A stretch of 19,641 bases of DNA from Planctomycetota bacterium (lineage in GTDB: Bacteria; Planctomycetota; Planctomycetia; Pirellulales; Lacipirellulaceae). The stretch covers positions 1-19,641 of the forward strand of contig JAADIN010000061.1 in NCBI GenBank assembly GCA_013151315.1. Direction: 5' to 3'. Under the pieces are notes generated by a model. It saw nothing but the letters and a program-made list of their open reading frames with translations. It was not told the DNA's origin and ran no database searches. Positions 6,717 to 14,575 of this stretch are shown here, piece by piece (the first letter of the stretch is position 1; each line of letters opens with the position of its first letter). A program made the translations under genes and the position numbers.

Positions 6717-7379
6717 GTGACCGAATGCATTGGGCTGTTTGCGAAGTACTGGCAGCCGGGAAAGGTCAAGACCCGGCTGGCTGCGAGTATCGGCCCACAA
6801 CGGGCGGCTGCCACTTACCGACACTTCGTCGCCACGCTGCTCGCACGGCTTTCGGGGTGCCTTGCCCAAAAATGGTTAGCCTACACACCCTCGGAGCATC
6901 TTGGCGAGTTTCAAGAAATCGCTCCCGAGGGCTGGCAGTTGGAGCTTCAGGCCCAGGGCGATCTGGGCGACCGGATGCAGGCTTTCTTTGCTCGTCGGTT
7001 TGCCGAGGGGAGCAAGCGGGTTCTTCTTGTCGGAAGCGATAGCCCCCATCTTCCCCTCGAATCGATCCAACAGGCCTTCGCCCAATTGCGGGATAGCGAG
7101 GTAGTTCTTGGGCCGACCGAAGATGGTGGCTACTGGTTGGTGGGGGCAGCAGGTCGCGTTCCTGATATTTTCAGCGACATTCCCTGGAGCACGCCCCAAG
7201 TTTGGCAGACGACAATGGAAGCCCTCCAAGCGGCCAAGACGAGTCACAGTACGCTCCCCGTTTGTTACGATATCGACACCGCCGACGACTTGCAGCGACT
7301 CCTCGGCGATTTGCAGGCCCGCGTCGGCAACGACCCCCAATTGGATCAGCTTCTTGAATTGCTTAGTTACTCAAAGTGA
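6717..7379 (+). CDS. TIGR04282/DUF2064 family GT-A glycosyltransferase
   Basis: 220 residues. Motifs in order: FAKYWQPGKVKTRLA (8-22), the nucleotide-binding start of the family; GDLGDRM (81-87); GSDSPHLP (106-113), a DxD-like site; and GPTEDGGYWLVG (132-143). These identify the TIGR04282 group, related to nucleotidyl/glycosyl transferases of the GT-A fold. Substrates are not known for most members. No membrane segment. The start is GTG with GGAGG upstream. Pairing with a glutaredoxin-like gene suggests a shared small operon, but I cannot say why. The C-terminal 50 residues are less conserved by eye. Confidence 0.85.
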   Translation: MTECIGLFAKYWQPGKVKTRLAASIGPQRAAATYRHFVATLLARLSGCLAQKWLAYTPSEHLGEFQEIAPEGWQLELQAQGDLGDRMQAFFARRFAEGSKRVLLVGSDSPHLPLESIQQAFAQLRDSEVVLGPTEDGGYWLVGAAGRVPDIFSDIPWSTPQVWQTTMEALQAAKTSHSTLPVCYDIDTADDLQRLLGDLQARVGNDPQLDQLLELLSYSK

Positions 7380-7400
7380 AAACGCTAGTAAAAACATGTC

Positions 7401-7566
7401 CGCGAAACACGCGAAAATTCGCGAAAACTAGAAAAACTTGCAACACTTCAGACAGCTGAAGTATTAAAAAAATTCTTATTCACAAATTTTTCTGCTCGGT
7501 CACCAAAAAATCCTATCGAATACTTCTGGAAAACATGCTCTTTCGCGTCTTTTCGCAAATTTCGCG
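7401..7566. repeat. imperfect inverted repeat built on CGCGAAA units, 5' of thiO
   Basis: Left arm 7401-7426 has three CGCGAAA units (at 7401, 7410 and 7420). The right arm 7541-7566 is its reverse complement at 21 of 26 positions. Between them is about 115 bases of AT-rich DNA with a perfect 7-base hairpin (acttcag 7445-7451, ctgaagt 7456-7462). No T-run follows that hairpin on the plus strand. The whole fills the gap between the glycosyltransferase and thiO. No ORF inside. Confidence 0.65.
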
Positions 7567-7601
7567 GGTAAATATTTTTTTAGTTTGAGTTGGTTAAGAA
7601 A

Positions 7602-8735
7602 ATGTCTTCCTTAAATTCCACCTACGATGTGCTCCTGGTGGGCGGTGGAGCGATTGGCCTGTCGCTGGCGTGGGAACTTTCGCAGCACGGCGCAAAAGTG
7701 GGGCTCGTCGACCAGGGCCCGCTAGGGCAAGAAGCTTCGTGGGCTGGAGCCGGCATGATCCCCGCAGGGCCCCGTAAAGACTTCTGGGCCGAGTCGACTC
7801 CGATGGAACAGTTGGCCAGCCTGAGTCAAACGCTTCACGCCGAGTGGCACGACCGACTGGCGGAGTTAACGGGGATCGACAATGGCTACCAGCAATCGGG
7901 GGCCCTGTACCTTGCCGAAAGTGAAGCCGATGCCAAGTCGCTCGACCGGCAGGCGGAACATTGGCAACGGCAGGGCATCGAATGCCAGCCACTCGATGCG
8001 GGGCAACTGGCCAAAGTCGAACCGGGACTTGCCGAGCGGGCCAACCGTTTTTCGGCAGCCTATCTTGTGCCGCAAGAATCGCAGTTGCGCAATCCTCGAC
8101 ATGTCCAAGCGCTGATTGCCGCCTGCCTGCAACAAGGGGTCGACATGCGTCCTGGCATTGCGGTTCACGGTTTTGAGTCGACCGACGGCCAGATCGTATC
8201 GGCCCAAACCAGCGGAGGCACGATTCAAGCGGAACAGTTTTGCTTAACTGCCGGCTGTTGGACCGGCCAACTCGCTGCGAGTCTGGGATTGGATTTGCCA
8301 ATCAAACCGATTCGCGGGCAGATCGTCCTCTTGAATGGCCCGGTCGGGCTGCTCGGTCGTCATGTGAATGTTGGTAAACGGTATCTCCTTCCACGGCTCG
8401 ATGGCCGACTGCTGGTGGGGTCGACGATGGAAGATGTTGGTTTTCTTAAACAAAACACGGCAACCGCGACGGCGGAGCTATTAAGTTTCGCCGCTTCGCT
8501 GTTGCCCTCGACCGCCGAGTTGCCGATCGAAACGAGTTGGTCGGGTCTGCGTCCCGCCACCGCCGACGGACTTCCACTGATGGGGCGTCTACCTCAACTG
8601 AAAAACGGTTGGATCGCGGCAGGACATTTTCGAGCCGGCCTCCAGCTTTCGCCGGCGACGGCGGTCGTGATGCGGGCACTGATGCTGGGAAAAACTCCTG
8701 AGGTAGATGTGGCTTGGCTGGGCTGTAGTCGTTAG
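7602..8735 (+). CDS. thiO: FAD-dependent glycine oxidase (ThiO type)
   Basis: 377 residues from ATG 7602. The N-terminus has the dinucleotide-binding fold, VLLVGGGAIGLSLAWEL (about 10-26), with acidic end in GLVDQG, then EASWAGAGMIPAG, a ThiO/DadA hallmark. Later motifs: PIRGQIVLL, RYLLPRLDGRLLVGSTMED, WSGLRPATADGLPLMGRLP and AAGHFRAGLQLSPATA near the C-terminus, where the flavin is closed in. ThiO oxidises glycine to the imine used for the thiamine thiazole ring. No other thiamine gene and no TPP riboswitch is seen nearby, so a related amino acid oxidase role cannot be excluded. A TTG at 7590 is a less likely start. Confidence 0.82.
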   Translation: MSSLNSTYDVLLVGGGAIGLSLAWELSQHGAKVGLVDQGPLGQEASWAGAGMIPAGPRKDFWAESTPMEQLASLSQTLHAEWHDRLAELTGIDNGYQQSGALYLAESEADAKSLDRQAEHWQRQGIECQPLDAGQLAKVEPGLAERANRFSAAYLVPQESQLRNPRHVQALIAACLQQGVDMRPGIAVHGFESTDGQIVSAQTSGGTIQAEQFCLTAGCWTGQLAASLGLDLPIKPIRGQIVLLNGPVGLLGRHVNVGKRYLLPRLDGRLLVGSTMEDVGFLKQNTATATAELLSFAASLLPSTAELPIETSWSGLRPATADGLPLMGRLPQLKNGWIAAGHFRAGLQLSPATAVVMRALMLGKTPEVDVAWLGCSR

Positions 8736-8786
8736 GCGTTAGGGTCTTGGAAATAAATCAATAAAAGACGCAAAAGCAATGTATTG

Positions 8787-8870
8787 GCCACAGATTGAAC
8801 ACGGATCAAAAGAAAAAAATCGCGTGCCTGTATTTTTATTCTCTGTGTTCAATCCTGTTTCATCCGTGGC
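8787..8870. repeat. imperfect inverted repeat of CCACNGAT type, 3' of thiO
   Basis: Left arm 8787-8810 and right arm 8847-8870 are reverse complements at 18 of 24 positions, and a perfect 10-base match also exists in another register (gattgaacac 8793-8802, gtgttcaatc 8845-8854). The two registers show that each arm is itself made of a degenerate unit of about 11-12 bases (CCACAGATTGAA, CACGGATCAAA). The rest of the 287-base gap before the LarA-like gene shows no ORF. Confidence 0.6.
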
Positions 8871-9022
8871 TATTGAAAACATTTCGCACCAAGCAAAAAT
8901 TTTGACCGTCGGTTAAGGGCTCCTGTTCGTGCTTAGAAAACAGTACGATAGGGCAGGGGGGCTCCGGAAAAATTGTCCATTCGCCGGCTCCTTATTATCC
9001 GTGGTAATAGAGAAAACCGAAA

Positions 9023-10294
9023 ATGCTTCATTATGCCGTCGGGTCGGCGACGACCGAACTTTCTGATGATCAACTTCGCGAAGCGCTCTCCGGAGTGTTC
9101 GACGCCCTCGGGCCGCGCGAGCGGGTGATTGCCGTGCCGCCTGATTTCACTCGCTTCCATAGCCGTGCGGGGCAGCTTACTTGCATGGCGTACGACTATT
9201 ACGGTGAGCATCTGGTCGACGTGCTGCCTGCGCTGGGGACGCATTTTGAGATGCCTCGCGAGCAACTCGAAAAAATGTTTCCCAGTGTACCTAACGAGTT
9301 GTTTCGCTATCACAATTGGCGGACCGATGTCGAGACGATCGGCGAGGTGCCAGCCGAATTTGTGACCGAGGTGACCGAGGGGATTTATCGCAAGCCCTGG
9401 CCTGCGCAGATGAATCGGCTCATTTGGAAGGGCGGACACGATTTGGTGCTCTCGATTGGTCAGGTCGTGCCGCACGAAGTGATGGGCATGGCCAATTACA
9501 ACAAAAATCTGCTCGTTGGGACCGGCGGCGTACGCGGCATCAACGAAAGCCATTACATTGGTGCGGTCTACGGCATGGAACGCATCATGGGCCGCGCGGA
9601 TACGCCGCCACGGAAAATTCTGAATTATGCCCAAGACAATTTTTGCGGGCACCTGCCGCTGCTGTATGTGCTGACGGTAATCGGCCAAAACGAGGCGGGC
9701 GAACTGGTCGTGCGGGGTCTTTTCATTGGCGATGATGTCGAATGTTTTGAAGAGGCGAGCCGGTTGTCGCTGGAAGTGAATTTCGAGATGGTGCCCGAGC
9801 CGCTCAAGAAAGTCGTCGTCTATCTCGATCCCGAGGAGTTTCACAGCACTTGGCTTGGCAACAAGGCGATTTATCGGACGCGAATGGCGATTGCCGACGG
9901 CGGAGAACTGATTGTGCTGGGCCCGGCCGTACGCACCTTTGGCGAAGACCCCGAAATCGATCGGCTGATTCGCAAGTACGGCTATCGCACGAGCCCCGAA
10001 ATTCTTGAGTTTGTCGAGCAGAATGACGATCTGAGCGAGAACCTTTCGGCGGCGGCCCATCTTTGCCACGGTTCTTCCGAGGGGCGGTTTAAGGTGACTT
10101 ATTGCCCGGGAAAACTTACGCGCGAGGAGATTGAAGGCGTTGGCTACGCTTATGGCGATCTGCAAAAAATGTCGAAACGCTACGACTTCGATACGTTGGC
10201 CGACGGGCTCCAGACGGTCGACGGGGAAGAGATCTTTTTTGTTCGCAACCCGGCTTTGGGTCTTTGGGCGCATCGTTCGCGAATGACAGGATGA
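9023..10294 (+). CDS. larA: LarA-family nickel-pincer racemase/epimerase
   Basis: 423 residues, nearly the length of lactate racemase LarA. The N-terminal domain has VPPDFTRFHSRAG (DxTR-type, Asp41 and Arg44) and ALGTHFEMP (His74, matching His108 of Lactobacillus LarA). The central part GQVVPHEVMGMANYNKNLLVG puts His151 and Lys161 ten residues apart, and INESHYIG gives His177 sixteen after the lysine: exactly the spacing of His174, Lys184 (pincer attachment) and His200 (nickel ligand) in LarA. This strongly implies an NPN-dependent enzyme. Substrate is unknown: LarA relatives act on lactate, malate, other 2-hydroxy acids and sugar acids. The C-terminal half (DLDPEEFHSTWLGNK region, GGELIVLGPAVRTFGED) is conserved in layout only. 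larE lies upstream. Symbol is at family level. Confidence 0.82.
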   Translation: MLHYAVGSATTELSDDQLREALSGVFDALGPRERVIAVPPDFTRFHSRAGQLTCMAYDYYGEHLVDVLPALGTHFEMPREQLEKMFPSVPNELFRYHNWRTDVETIGEVPAEFVTEVTEGIYRKPWPAQMNRLIWKGGHDLVLSIGQVVPHEVMGMANYNKNLLVGTGGVRGINESHYIGAVYGMERIMGRADTPPRKILNYAQDNFCGHLPLLYVLTVIGQNEAGELVVRGLFIGDDVECFEEASRLSLEVNFEMVPEPLKKVVVYLDPEEFHSTWLGNKAIYRTRMAIADGGELIVLGPAVRTFGEDPEIDRLIRKYGYRTSPEILEFVEQNDDLSENLSAAAHLCHGSSEGRFKVTYCPGKLTREEIEGVGYAYGDLQKMSKRYDFDTLADGLQTVDGEEIFFVRNPALGLWAHRSRMTG

Positions 10295-10298
10295 AAAT

Positions 10299-10438
10299 GA
10301 AGGGCAAATCGCCGGGCAATTGACGCGAGACCAGCTTAACGAAGATGCGGTTATACAATTGGCTACCGGGCATCGCTCCGCCCGCAGGGTGGGGCGATAT
10401 GACTGCCGGCAGGGTTGTTTTAGCTCCATTTGCCCTTC
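10299..10438. repeat. nested intergenic inverted repeats before the secreted repeat protein
   Basis: A perfect 11-base outer inverted repeat (gaagggcaaat 10299-10309, atttgcccttc 10428-10438) encloses a strong 12-pair hairpin with two G-T pairs and a 3-base loop (10372-10383 with 10387-10398), and the 10-base self-complementary ctgccggcag (10403-10412). No T-run follows, so this is not a standard terminator. It lies between the LarA-family stop and the start at 10523. Confidence 0.55.
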
Positions 10439-10522
10439 CAGGCACCTAGGAGTAGAATTCCCCTCTGAAGGGCCCCTGACCCTCCCCTCCCTATCTAAAG
10501 CCCGCCTCTCGAAAGGATTTTC

Positions 10523-11353
10523 ATGTCATTTCACTCTCTTGCTGCGCTGATCGGATTTGGCGGCGCGATGGTCCTCCTTTTTCCTGCGCCGGTCGAGGCG
10601 CAGATAGTTCGTCGCTTTCATGGCGGGGGAGTCCAAGTGCGGGCGCCTTTTGTGCGAGTGAATGTCGGTCCGTATGGGGGAACGTCGGTTCGAGCTCCTT
10701 TTGTTGCGATCGATCCGGGCTCAGTGCGAGTCGGATTGCGTCGACGGTTTGCGCCCATTCCACAGCAAGTCGCTCCCGTAGTTGCGGTTCCTCACTCCCG
10801 CGATCTGCCAGATCGTGGCGATTCAGATCGCGACTATTCCGATCGCGGTGATTCCGATCGCGACTATGTTCCTTTTCCCACAGCCGAAGAATTGGCTGCT
10901 ATGGATAATGCGACGTTGTTTACTGCGATTAACGATTTAGGGTACAGCCTCGAGGTACGGCTCTCTCGACTCAAGACGGGAGCCGGGTGGCAACGTTATT
11001 TGCGTATTCCTGTGAGTGCTCTGACTGCCCCGGCCGAGAACTTCGACAAGTTTGCACAAACCCTTGCCCGCTATGATTCGGTGGCAGACAATCCCGAGTT
11101 TGCCAAGATCGCAGGGCTTCCCAGTTTCATTGCCACCAAAGCGGCTCTGCGACAGGCGGTCACTCGCTTGGCGGAGACGCGAACGGTAGAGCCGTCGGAT
11201 GAGAATCCCACGGGCCCCACGTTTCCCTCTTCCGTTCCTTCCTCGACTCCCTCCTCGACGACTGAGGAAATTTTGCCTACGCCTGCACTGCCCGTCGAGC
11301 CGGAGGCAACTCGGGGAGAGCATTCCATTCTCAAACGTGCGTCGCGCAACTGA
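10523..11353 (+). CDS. secreted protein of unknown function with short repeats
   Basis: 276 residues. A signal peptide is clear: SFHSLAALIGFGGAMVLLF then PAPVEA/Q (cleavage after about residue 26). The first part of the mature protein repeats VRAPFV twice (39-44, 57-62) and is rich in Val, Arg and Gly. Residues 97-116 are two copies of DRGDSDRDY followed by S or V. A more regular segment (about 120-210, FPTAEELAAMDNATLFTAI..., WQRYLRIPVSALT, FDKFAQTLARYDSV) looks folded and helical. The C-terminus is a Ser/Thr/Pro-rich tail. I recognise no family. AAGGA lies 5 bases before the ATG. It stands alone between larA and msrAB, both in the same direction. Confidence 0.72.
   Translation: MSFHSLAALIGFGGAMVLLFPAPVEAQIVRRFHGGGVQVRAPFVRVNVGPYGGTSVRAPFVAIDPGSVRVGLRRRFAPIPQQVAPVVAVPHSRDLPDRGDSDRDYSDRGDSDRDYVPFPTAEELAAMDNATLFTAINDLGYSLEVRLSRLKTGAGWQRYLRIPVSALTAPAENFDKFAQTLARYDSVADNPEFAKIAGLPSFIATKAALRQAVTRLAETRTVEPSDENPTGPTFPSSVPSSTPSSTTEEILPTPALPVEPEATRGEHSILKRASRN
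10811..10870 (+). repeat. 30-bp in-frame tandem repeat, two copies
   Basis: Units 10811-10840 and 10841-10870 encode DRGDSDRDYS and DRGDSDRDYV. Differences are mostly silent (cgt/cgc, ggc/ggt, tca/tcc), suggesting selection on the peptide or an old duplication. Confidence 0.75.
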
Positions 11354-11397
11354 TTGCAACGGTACAATTAAAACATGCTCCCGCGGAGATCATTTTT

Positions 11398-12486
11398 ATG
11401 ACTCAACCGGTGGTCAATAAAACGTTGGTAATTTTTGCGGTGTTTGTTCTAGTTGGAGGGGCCTTTCTCGTGTCGAACTCTTCTCTTTCGAGTGCTCAGC
11501 CGGAACCAAAATCGGCCAAGCTTGAGCAGGCGACCTTGGGTAGCGGCTGTTTTTGGTGTACCGAGGCGGTCTTCGACGAACTCCGCGGCGTGCATTCTGC
11601 CGTTTCTGGTTACAGCGGAGGGAAAAAAGAAAATCCGACCTACCAAGAAATTAGCACTGGTTTTACCGGGCACGCCGAAGTGATCCAGATGGAGTTCGAC
11701 CCCCAACAGATTTCGTTCTCCGAGCTCCTCGAAGTTTTCTGGCAGACGCACGACCCGACGACGCTCAATCGCCAGGGTGCCGACTCCGGAACCCAATATC
11801 GCTCCGTAGTTTTTTACCACACCGACGAGCAAAGAGAGCGGGCCGAGCAGTACAAAGAAAAACTCGACCAGTCGGGTGCGTTCTCCAATCCCATTGTCAC
11901 CGAGGTCAGCCCCTTTACCAAATTTTACGCCGCCGAAGATTATCATCAGCAGTATTTCGAACGCAATGGCGCGCAGCCTTACTGTCGAGCGGTGATTCAA
12001 CCCAAGCTCGACAAGTTCCGTAAAGCGTTTGCCGACAAGCTTGGCGAAACCGCTTCAACGGCCGGAAATCTCAGCGCTGCTACCGACTGGAGCAAAGTCG
12101 ACTGGAAAGCGAAACTGACCCCCGAGCAATACCATGTCGCTCGCGAAGAAGGGACCGAGCCGCCTTTTGAAAACGCATATTGGGACAACAAAAAGACGGG
12201 GGTCTACCACTGTGTCTGCTGCGGACTGCCGCTGTTCGACTCGTCGGCAAAATACAAATCGGGTACCGGCTGGCCCAGCTTTTTTCAGCCTGCCGACAAG
12301 AAAAACGTCGCCGAAATCGAAGACCGCAAGCTATTATCCGTACGCACCGAGATTCGCTGCAGCCGTTGCGAAGCCCATTTGGGGCATCTGTTTACCGATG
12401 GGCCACAGCCCACGGGCCTGCGATACTGCATGAACTCCGCAGCGATGAACTTTGTCGACAGCGCCGCAGAAGAAAAAAGCAAATAA
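11398..12486 (+). CDS. msrAB: exported bifunctional methionine sulfoxide reductase MsrA-MsrB
   Basis: 362 residues. An N-terminal hydrophobic signal (LVIFAVFVLVGGAFLV, 10-25, then SSAQ) points to export or membrane anchoring. The MsrA domain spans about 43-205 with the catalytic GCFWC (50-54, Cys51), GYSGG, TGFTGHAEV, FWQTHDPTTLNRQG and GTQYRS. The MsrB domain spans about 230-355 with zinc cysteines in HCVCCG (Cys272, Cys275) and CSRCEAHLGH (Cys321, Cys324), SGTGWPSF, and catalytic Cys344 in RYCMNSAAMNF. The two domains reduce the S and R forms of methionine sulfoxide. An exported form would repair envelope or periplasmic proteins and needs an electron donor there, not seen in the window. A GGAG is 9 bases before the ATG. 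Confidence 0.95.
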   Translation: MTQPVVNKTLVIFAVFVLVGGAFLVSNSSLSSAQPEPKSAKLEQATLGSGCFWCTEAVFDELRGVHSAVSGYSGGKKENPTYQEISTGFTGHAEVIQMEFDPQQISFSELLEVFWQTHDPTTLNRQGADSGTQYRSVVFYHTDEQRERAEQYKEKLDQSGAFSNPIVTEVSPFTKFYAAEDYHQQYFERNGAQPYCRAVIQPKLDKFRKAFADKLGETASTAGNLSAATDWSKVDWKAKLTPEQYHVAREEGTEPPFENAYWDNKKTGVYHCVCCGLPLFDSSAKYKSGTGWPSFFQPADKKNVAEIEDRKLLSVRTEIRCSRCEAHLGHLFTDGPQPTGLRYCMNSAAMNFVDSAAEEKSK

Positions 12487-12522
12487 AGGGTTGAGCAAAT
12501 TAAGCGGTGACAGAACTCTCGC

Positions 12523-14238
12523 CTACTTCCGTCCAAAGCAGACAAGGCACATGTCGTCGCTTTGGGGAAAGTCGCCTGCGAATTGACGCACGTCGTCAAG
12601 TACGTGTTGCCCCAAATCGTCGAAGCCCACTTCGCGGTGTCCGACGACTTCGATCAAACGCTCGAGGCCGTAGAGCTCTCGGTCTGGGTTCATCGCTTCG
12701 CTAAATCCGTCGGTGAAGATCGTCACAAAATCTCCAGGCTCAAGTTGGCGCGTGTAGGCTTCGTATTGGTAGTCGTCGATAACACCGATCGGAAAGCCCG
12801 CCTCTTCGCCGCCAATTTCGAGGACTTCGCCTGCCGCATTGCGAAGCAGGGGCGGCATGTGGCCCGCGTTGACCAGCGTGAGCGTGTGCGTGCTGGGGTC
12901 GACCACCGCAACGACGATGGTCACAAATCGATCGTCCCAATCGTGGCGAGAGAAGGCGGCATTGATTTCGCCCAACGCTTTGGCCGCGTCCGGTTCGCGT
13001 GCCAGCCAAAAACGTACGTCGCTGGAGAGCTTGGCCATCAAAATCGCCGCCGAGACGCCCTTGCCGGCAACATCGCCCACGACCACCGCAAATCGACCCT
13101 CCGAGAGCAGGACGTAATCATAGTAGTCGCCCCCGACTCGGAGCGCCGCTTCGTAGAATTCAAAAAAATGGTAGTCCGGCAGATCGGGCGAACTTGCCGG
13201 CAACAAAGCGTGCTGCATCTGGCTGGCGACTTCAAGATCGCGCTGGAGAGCCCGTTGCTTGATGGCCTCTTCATGCAAGTTGGCGTTGTCGATTGCGATC
13301 GAAGCCTGACTGGCAACACCGGCCAGCATATGAAGATCGAGATCCGTAAAGCGGCTCAAGTGATCGCGGGTATCGATCTGAAGCACGCCGATCGCTTCTC
13401 CTTCGCTAGATATCAACGGAGCGCAAATCAGCGATCGGATCTGAAAATCGGTTATGCTTTCGGCCATATTGAACCGTTCGTCTGAACTGGCATCGGCCGA
13501 GAGGATAGCTTTCTTGCCTGTCATCGCCTGTTCGGCGATCGTCCGGCTCATCCGCATGTTGGCTTCGTCGTCCGGTCTTCTTGCTTTGGAAGCAACGGGC
13601 ACCAAGGGCGCATCGGGGCGCGGACGCATCACGATAAAACCCCGATCGGCCTGCACAAAAATTTTGAATAGACTATCGAGTAACTTCGGAAGAATCTCTT
13701 GCAGCGAAAGCGTATTTCTCAAATTGTTGGAAATCTCGACCATCGCCTCGATCTGAGCTTCCGGCTTGGCCGATAGTTTCCAAGAAATCGTGCCAGCATT
13801 GCCGACATCGATCGTGGCCATCACCGTCGACGAGCTTTCGCCAGAATCCCAATGTTCGTCTCGAGGTCCCAACAGAGATGCTGCTGCGATGCCAACGCCC
13901 TCCCGGCTGGCAGCTTCATCAGCATTGCGGTCCCGCGGATCAAAAAAGGCGAAGAGCACATCGCAAATCAACATACGATCGCCATCGCGGATCGGTGCAC
14001 GCTCGGCCACGCGCTGGTCGTTGATATACGTACCGTTGCGGCTGCCTAGGTCTTTGACAAAAAATTGACTTGGCCCCCCCTTTGGAGACTCGTCTGTCAG
14101 AATGACATGCCGACGGCTCACTGCCGCGACGTCTATCACGACATCACATTCGGGGCTTCGCCCCACGACCCACCTATCGCCTTCCAGATCAAACTCGCGC
14201 CCCGGTTCGCTGCCTCGCAGGATTTTTAAGTGAGCCAT
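12523..14238 (-). CDS. FHA-GAF-SpoIIE/RsbU-type PP2C phosphatase
   Basis: 571 residues. The FHA domain (1-100) has VVGRSPECDV (Gly26, Arg27), SRRH (41-44) and GSRNGTYIN (65-73), so it should bind phosphothreonine. A GAF domain follows (about 170-320, EILPKLLDSLFKIFVQADRG to LQIDTRDHL...ASQASIAIDNA), then a short helix (ALQRDLEVASQMQHALLP) that leads into the phosphatase (about 355-571). The metal motifs are present: GGDYYD (369-374), GDVAGKGV (388-395), NAGH (457-460), FTDGFSEA (508-515) and the late SDDM (560-563). RsbU-like enzymes dephosphorylate anti-anti-sigma factors; no STAS or anti-sigma gene is nearby, so the target is open. No membrane segment. It converges on msrAB with a 36-base gap. 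Confidence 0.93.
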   Translation of the reverse strand: MAHLKILRGSEPGREFDLEGDRWVVGRSPECDVVIDVAAVSRRHVILTDESPKGGPSQFFVKDLGSRNGTYINDQRVAERAPIRDGDRMLICDVLFAFFDPRDRNADEAASREGVGIAAASLLGPRDEHWDSGESSSTVMATIDVGNAGTISWKLSAKPEAQIEAMVEISNNLRNTLSLQEILPKLLDSLFKIFVQADRGFIVMRPRPDAPLVPVASKARRPDDEANMRMSRTIAEQAMTGKKAILSADASSDERFNMAESITDFQIRSLICAPLISSEGEAIGVLQIDTRDHLSRFTDLDLHMLAGVASQASIAIDNANLHEEAIKQRALQRDLEVASQMQHALLPASSPDLPDYHFFEFYEAALRVGGDYYDYVLLSEGRFAVVVGDVAGKGVSAAILMAKLSSDVRFWLAREPDAAKALGEINAAFSRHDWDDRFVTIVVAVVDPSTHTLTLVNAGHMPPLLRNAAGEVLEIGGEEAGFPIGVIDDYQYEAYTRQLEPGDFVTIFTDGFSEAMNPDRELYGLERLIEVVGHREVGFDDLGQHVLDDVRQFAGDFPQSDDMCLVCFGRK

Positions 14239-14575
14239 GAGTCGTTGGTCTGACGAAGTTTATTAAGAGCCTATCCCAGAACCCTCATGGAGGAGTCCAG
14301 CGGCCGGGAAAGGTTAAACCATCAAGCGGTTTAGGGACGTGCAGTAAATCTTCGCAATCGACAGCAAAAAAGGCTGACGAAATGGAGGAACCGGAGTTGC
14401 CGGAGACCCCAATTCTAGCGCCCCGGTGGTGGGACAGTCAACTATTGATCCCTGCGTTTCAAGAGAACTGCAAAGTCGAAAAACAGACAATACCTGCCCT
14501 AAACATTAAAAAGGAACCACAACCCACTGAAATCTAAGCCGTTTTTCGGCTTCGCTTAAACGCTACTGCAGGTTG
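14239..14575. other. intergenic region between two minus-strand genes
   Basis: 337 bases: the downstream side of the aminotransferase gene and the upstream side of the FHA phosphatase gene. It contains one small hairpin near the aminotransferase stop (14536-14552). I see no ORF with recognisable content, no repeat shared with the rest of the window, and no convincing promoter boxes. Confidence 0.5.
14536..14552 (-). terminator. weak candidate terminator hairpin after the aminotransferase gene
   Basis: Perfect 6-base stem aagccg/cggctt with a 5-base loop, 24 bases after the stop codon on the minus strand. The following bases on that strand (AGATTTC) are not a proper T-run, so intrinsic termination is doubtful. 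Confidence 0.3.

Noticed and set aside
7445..7462. hairpin acttcag/ctgaagt as a terminator of the glycosyltransferase gene
   Set aside because: It is followed by an A-run rather than a T-run on the transcribed strand, so it does not fit an intrinsic terminator.
7380..7601. TPP riboswitch upstream of thiO
   Set aside because: I looked for the conserved CTGAGA core and did not find it in the leader.
8933..10429. 498-residue open frame on the minus strand
   Set aside because: It lies antisense over the whole LarA-family gene, whose own frame keeps all pincer residues in register. The antisense product is rich in His, Arg and Pro with no domain, as expected from the codon bias of the opposite strand.
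10817..10861. RGD peptides in the secreted repeat protein as adhesion motifs
   Set aside because: They arise from the DRGDSDRDY repeat; an integrin-type role has no basis in a free-living bacterium from sequence alone.
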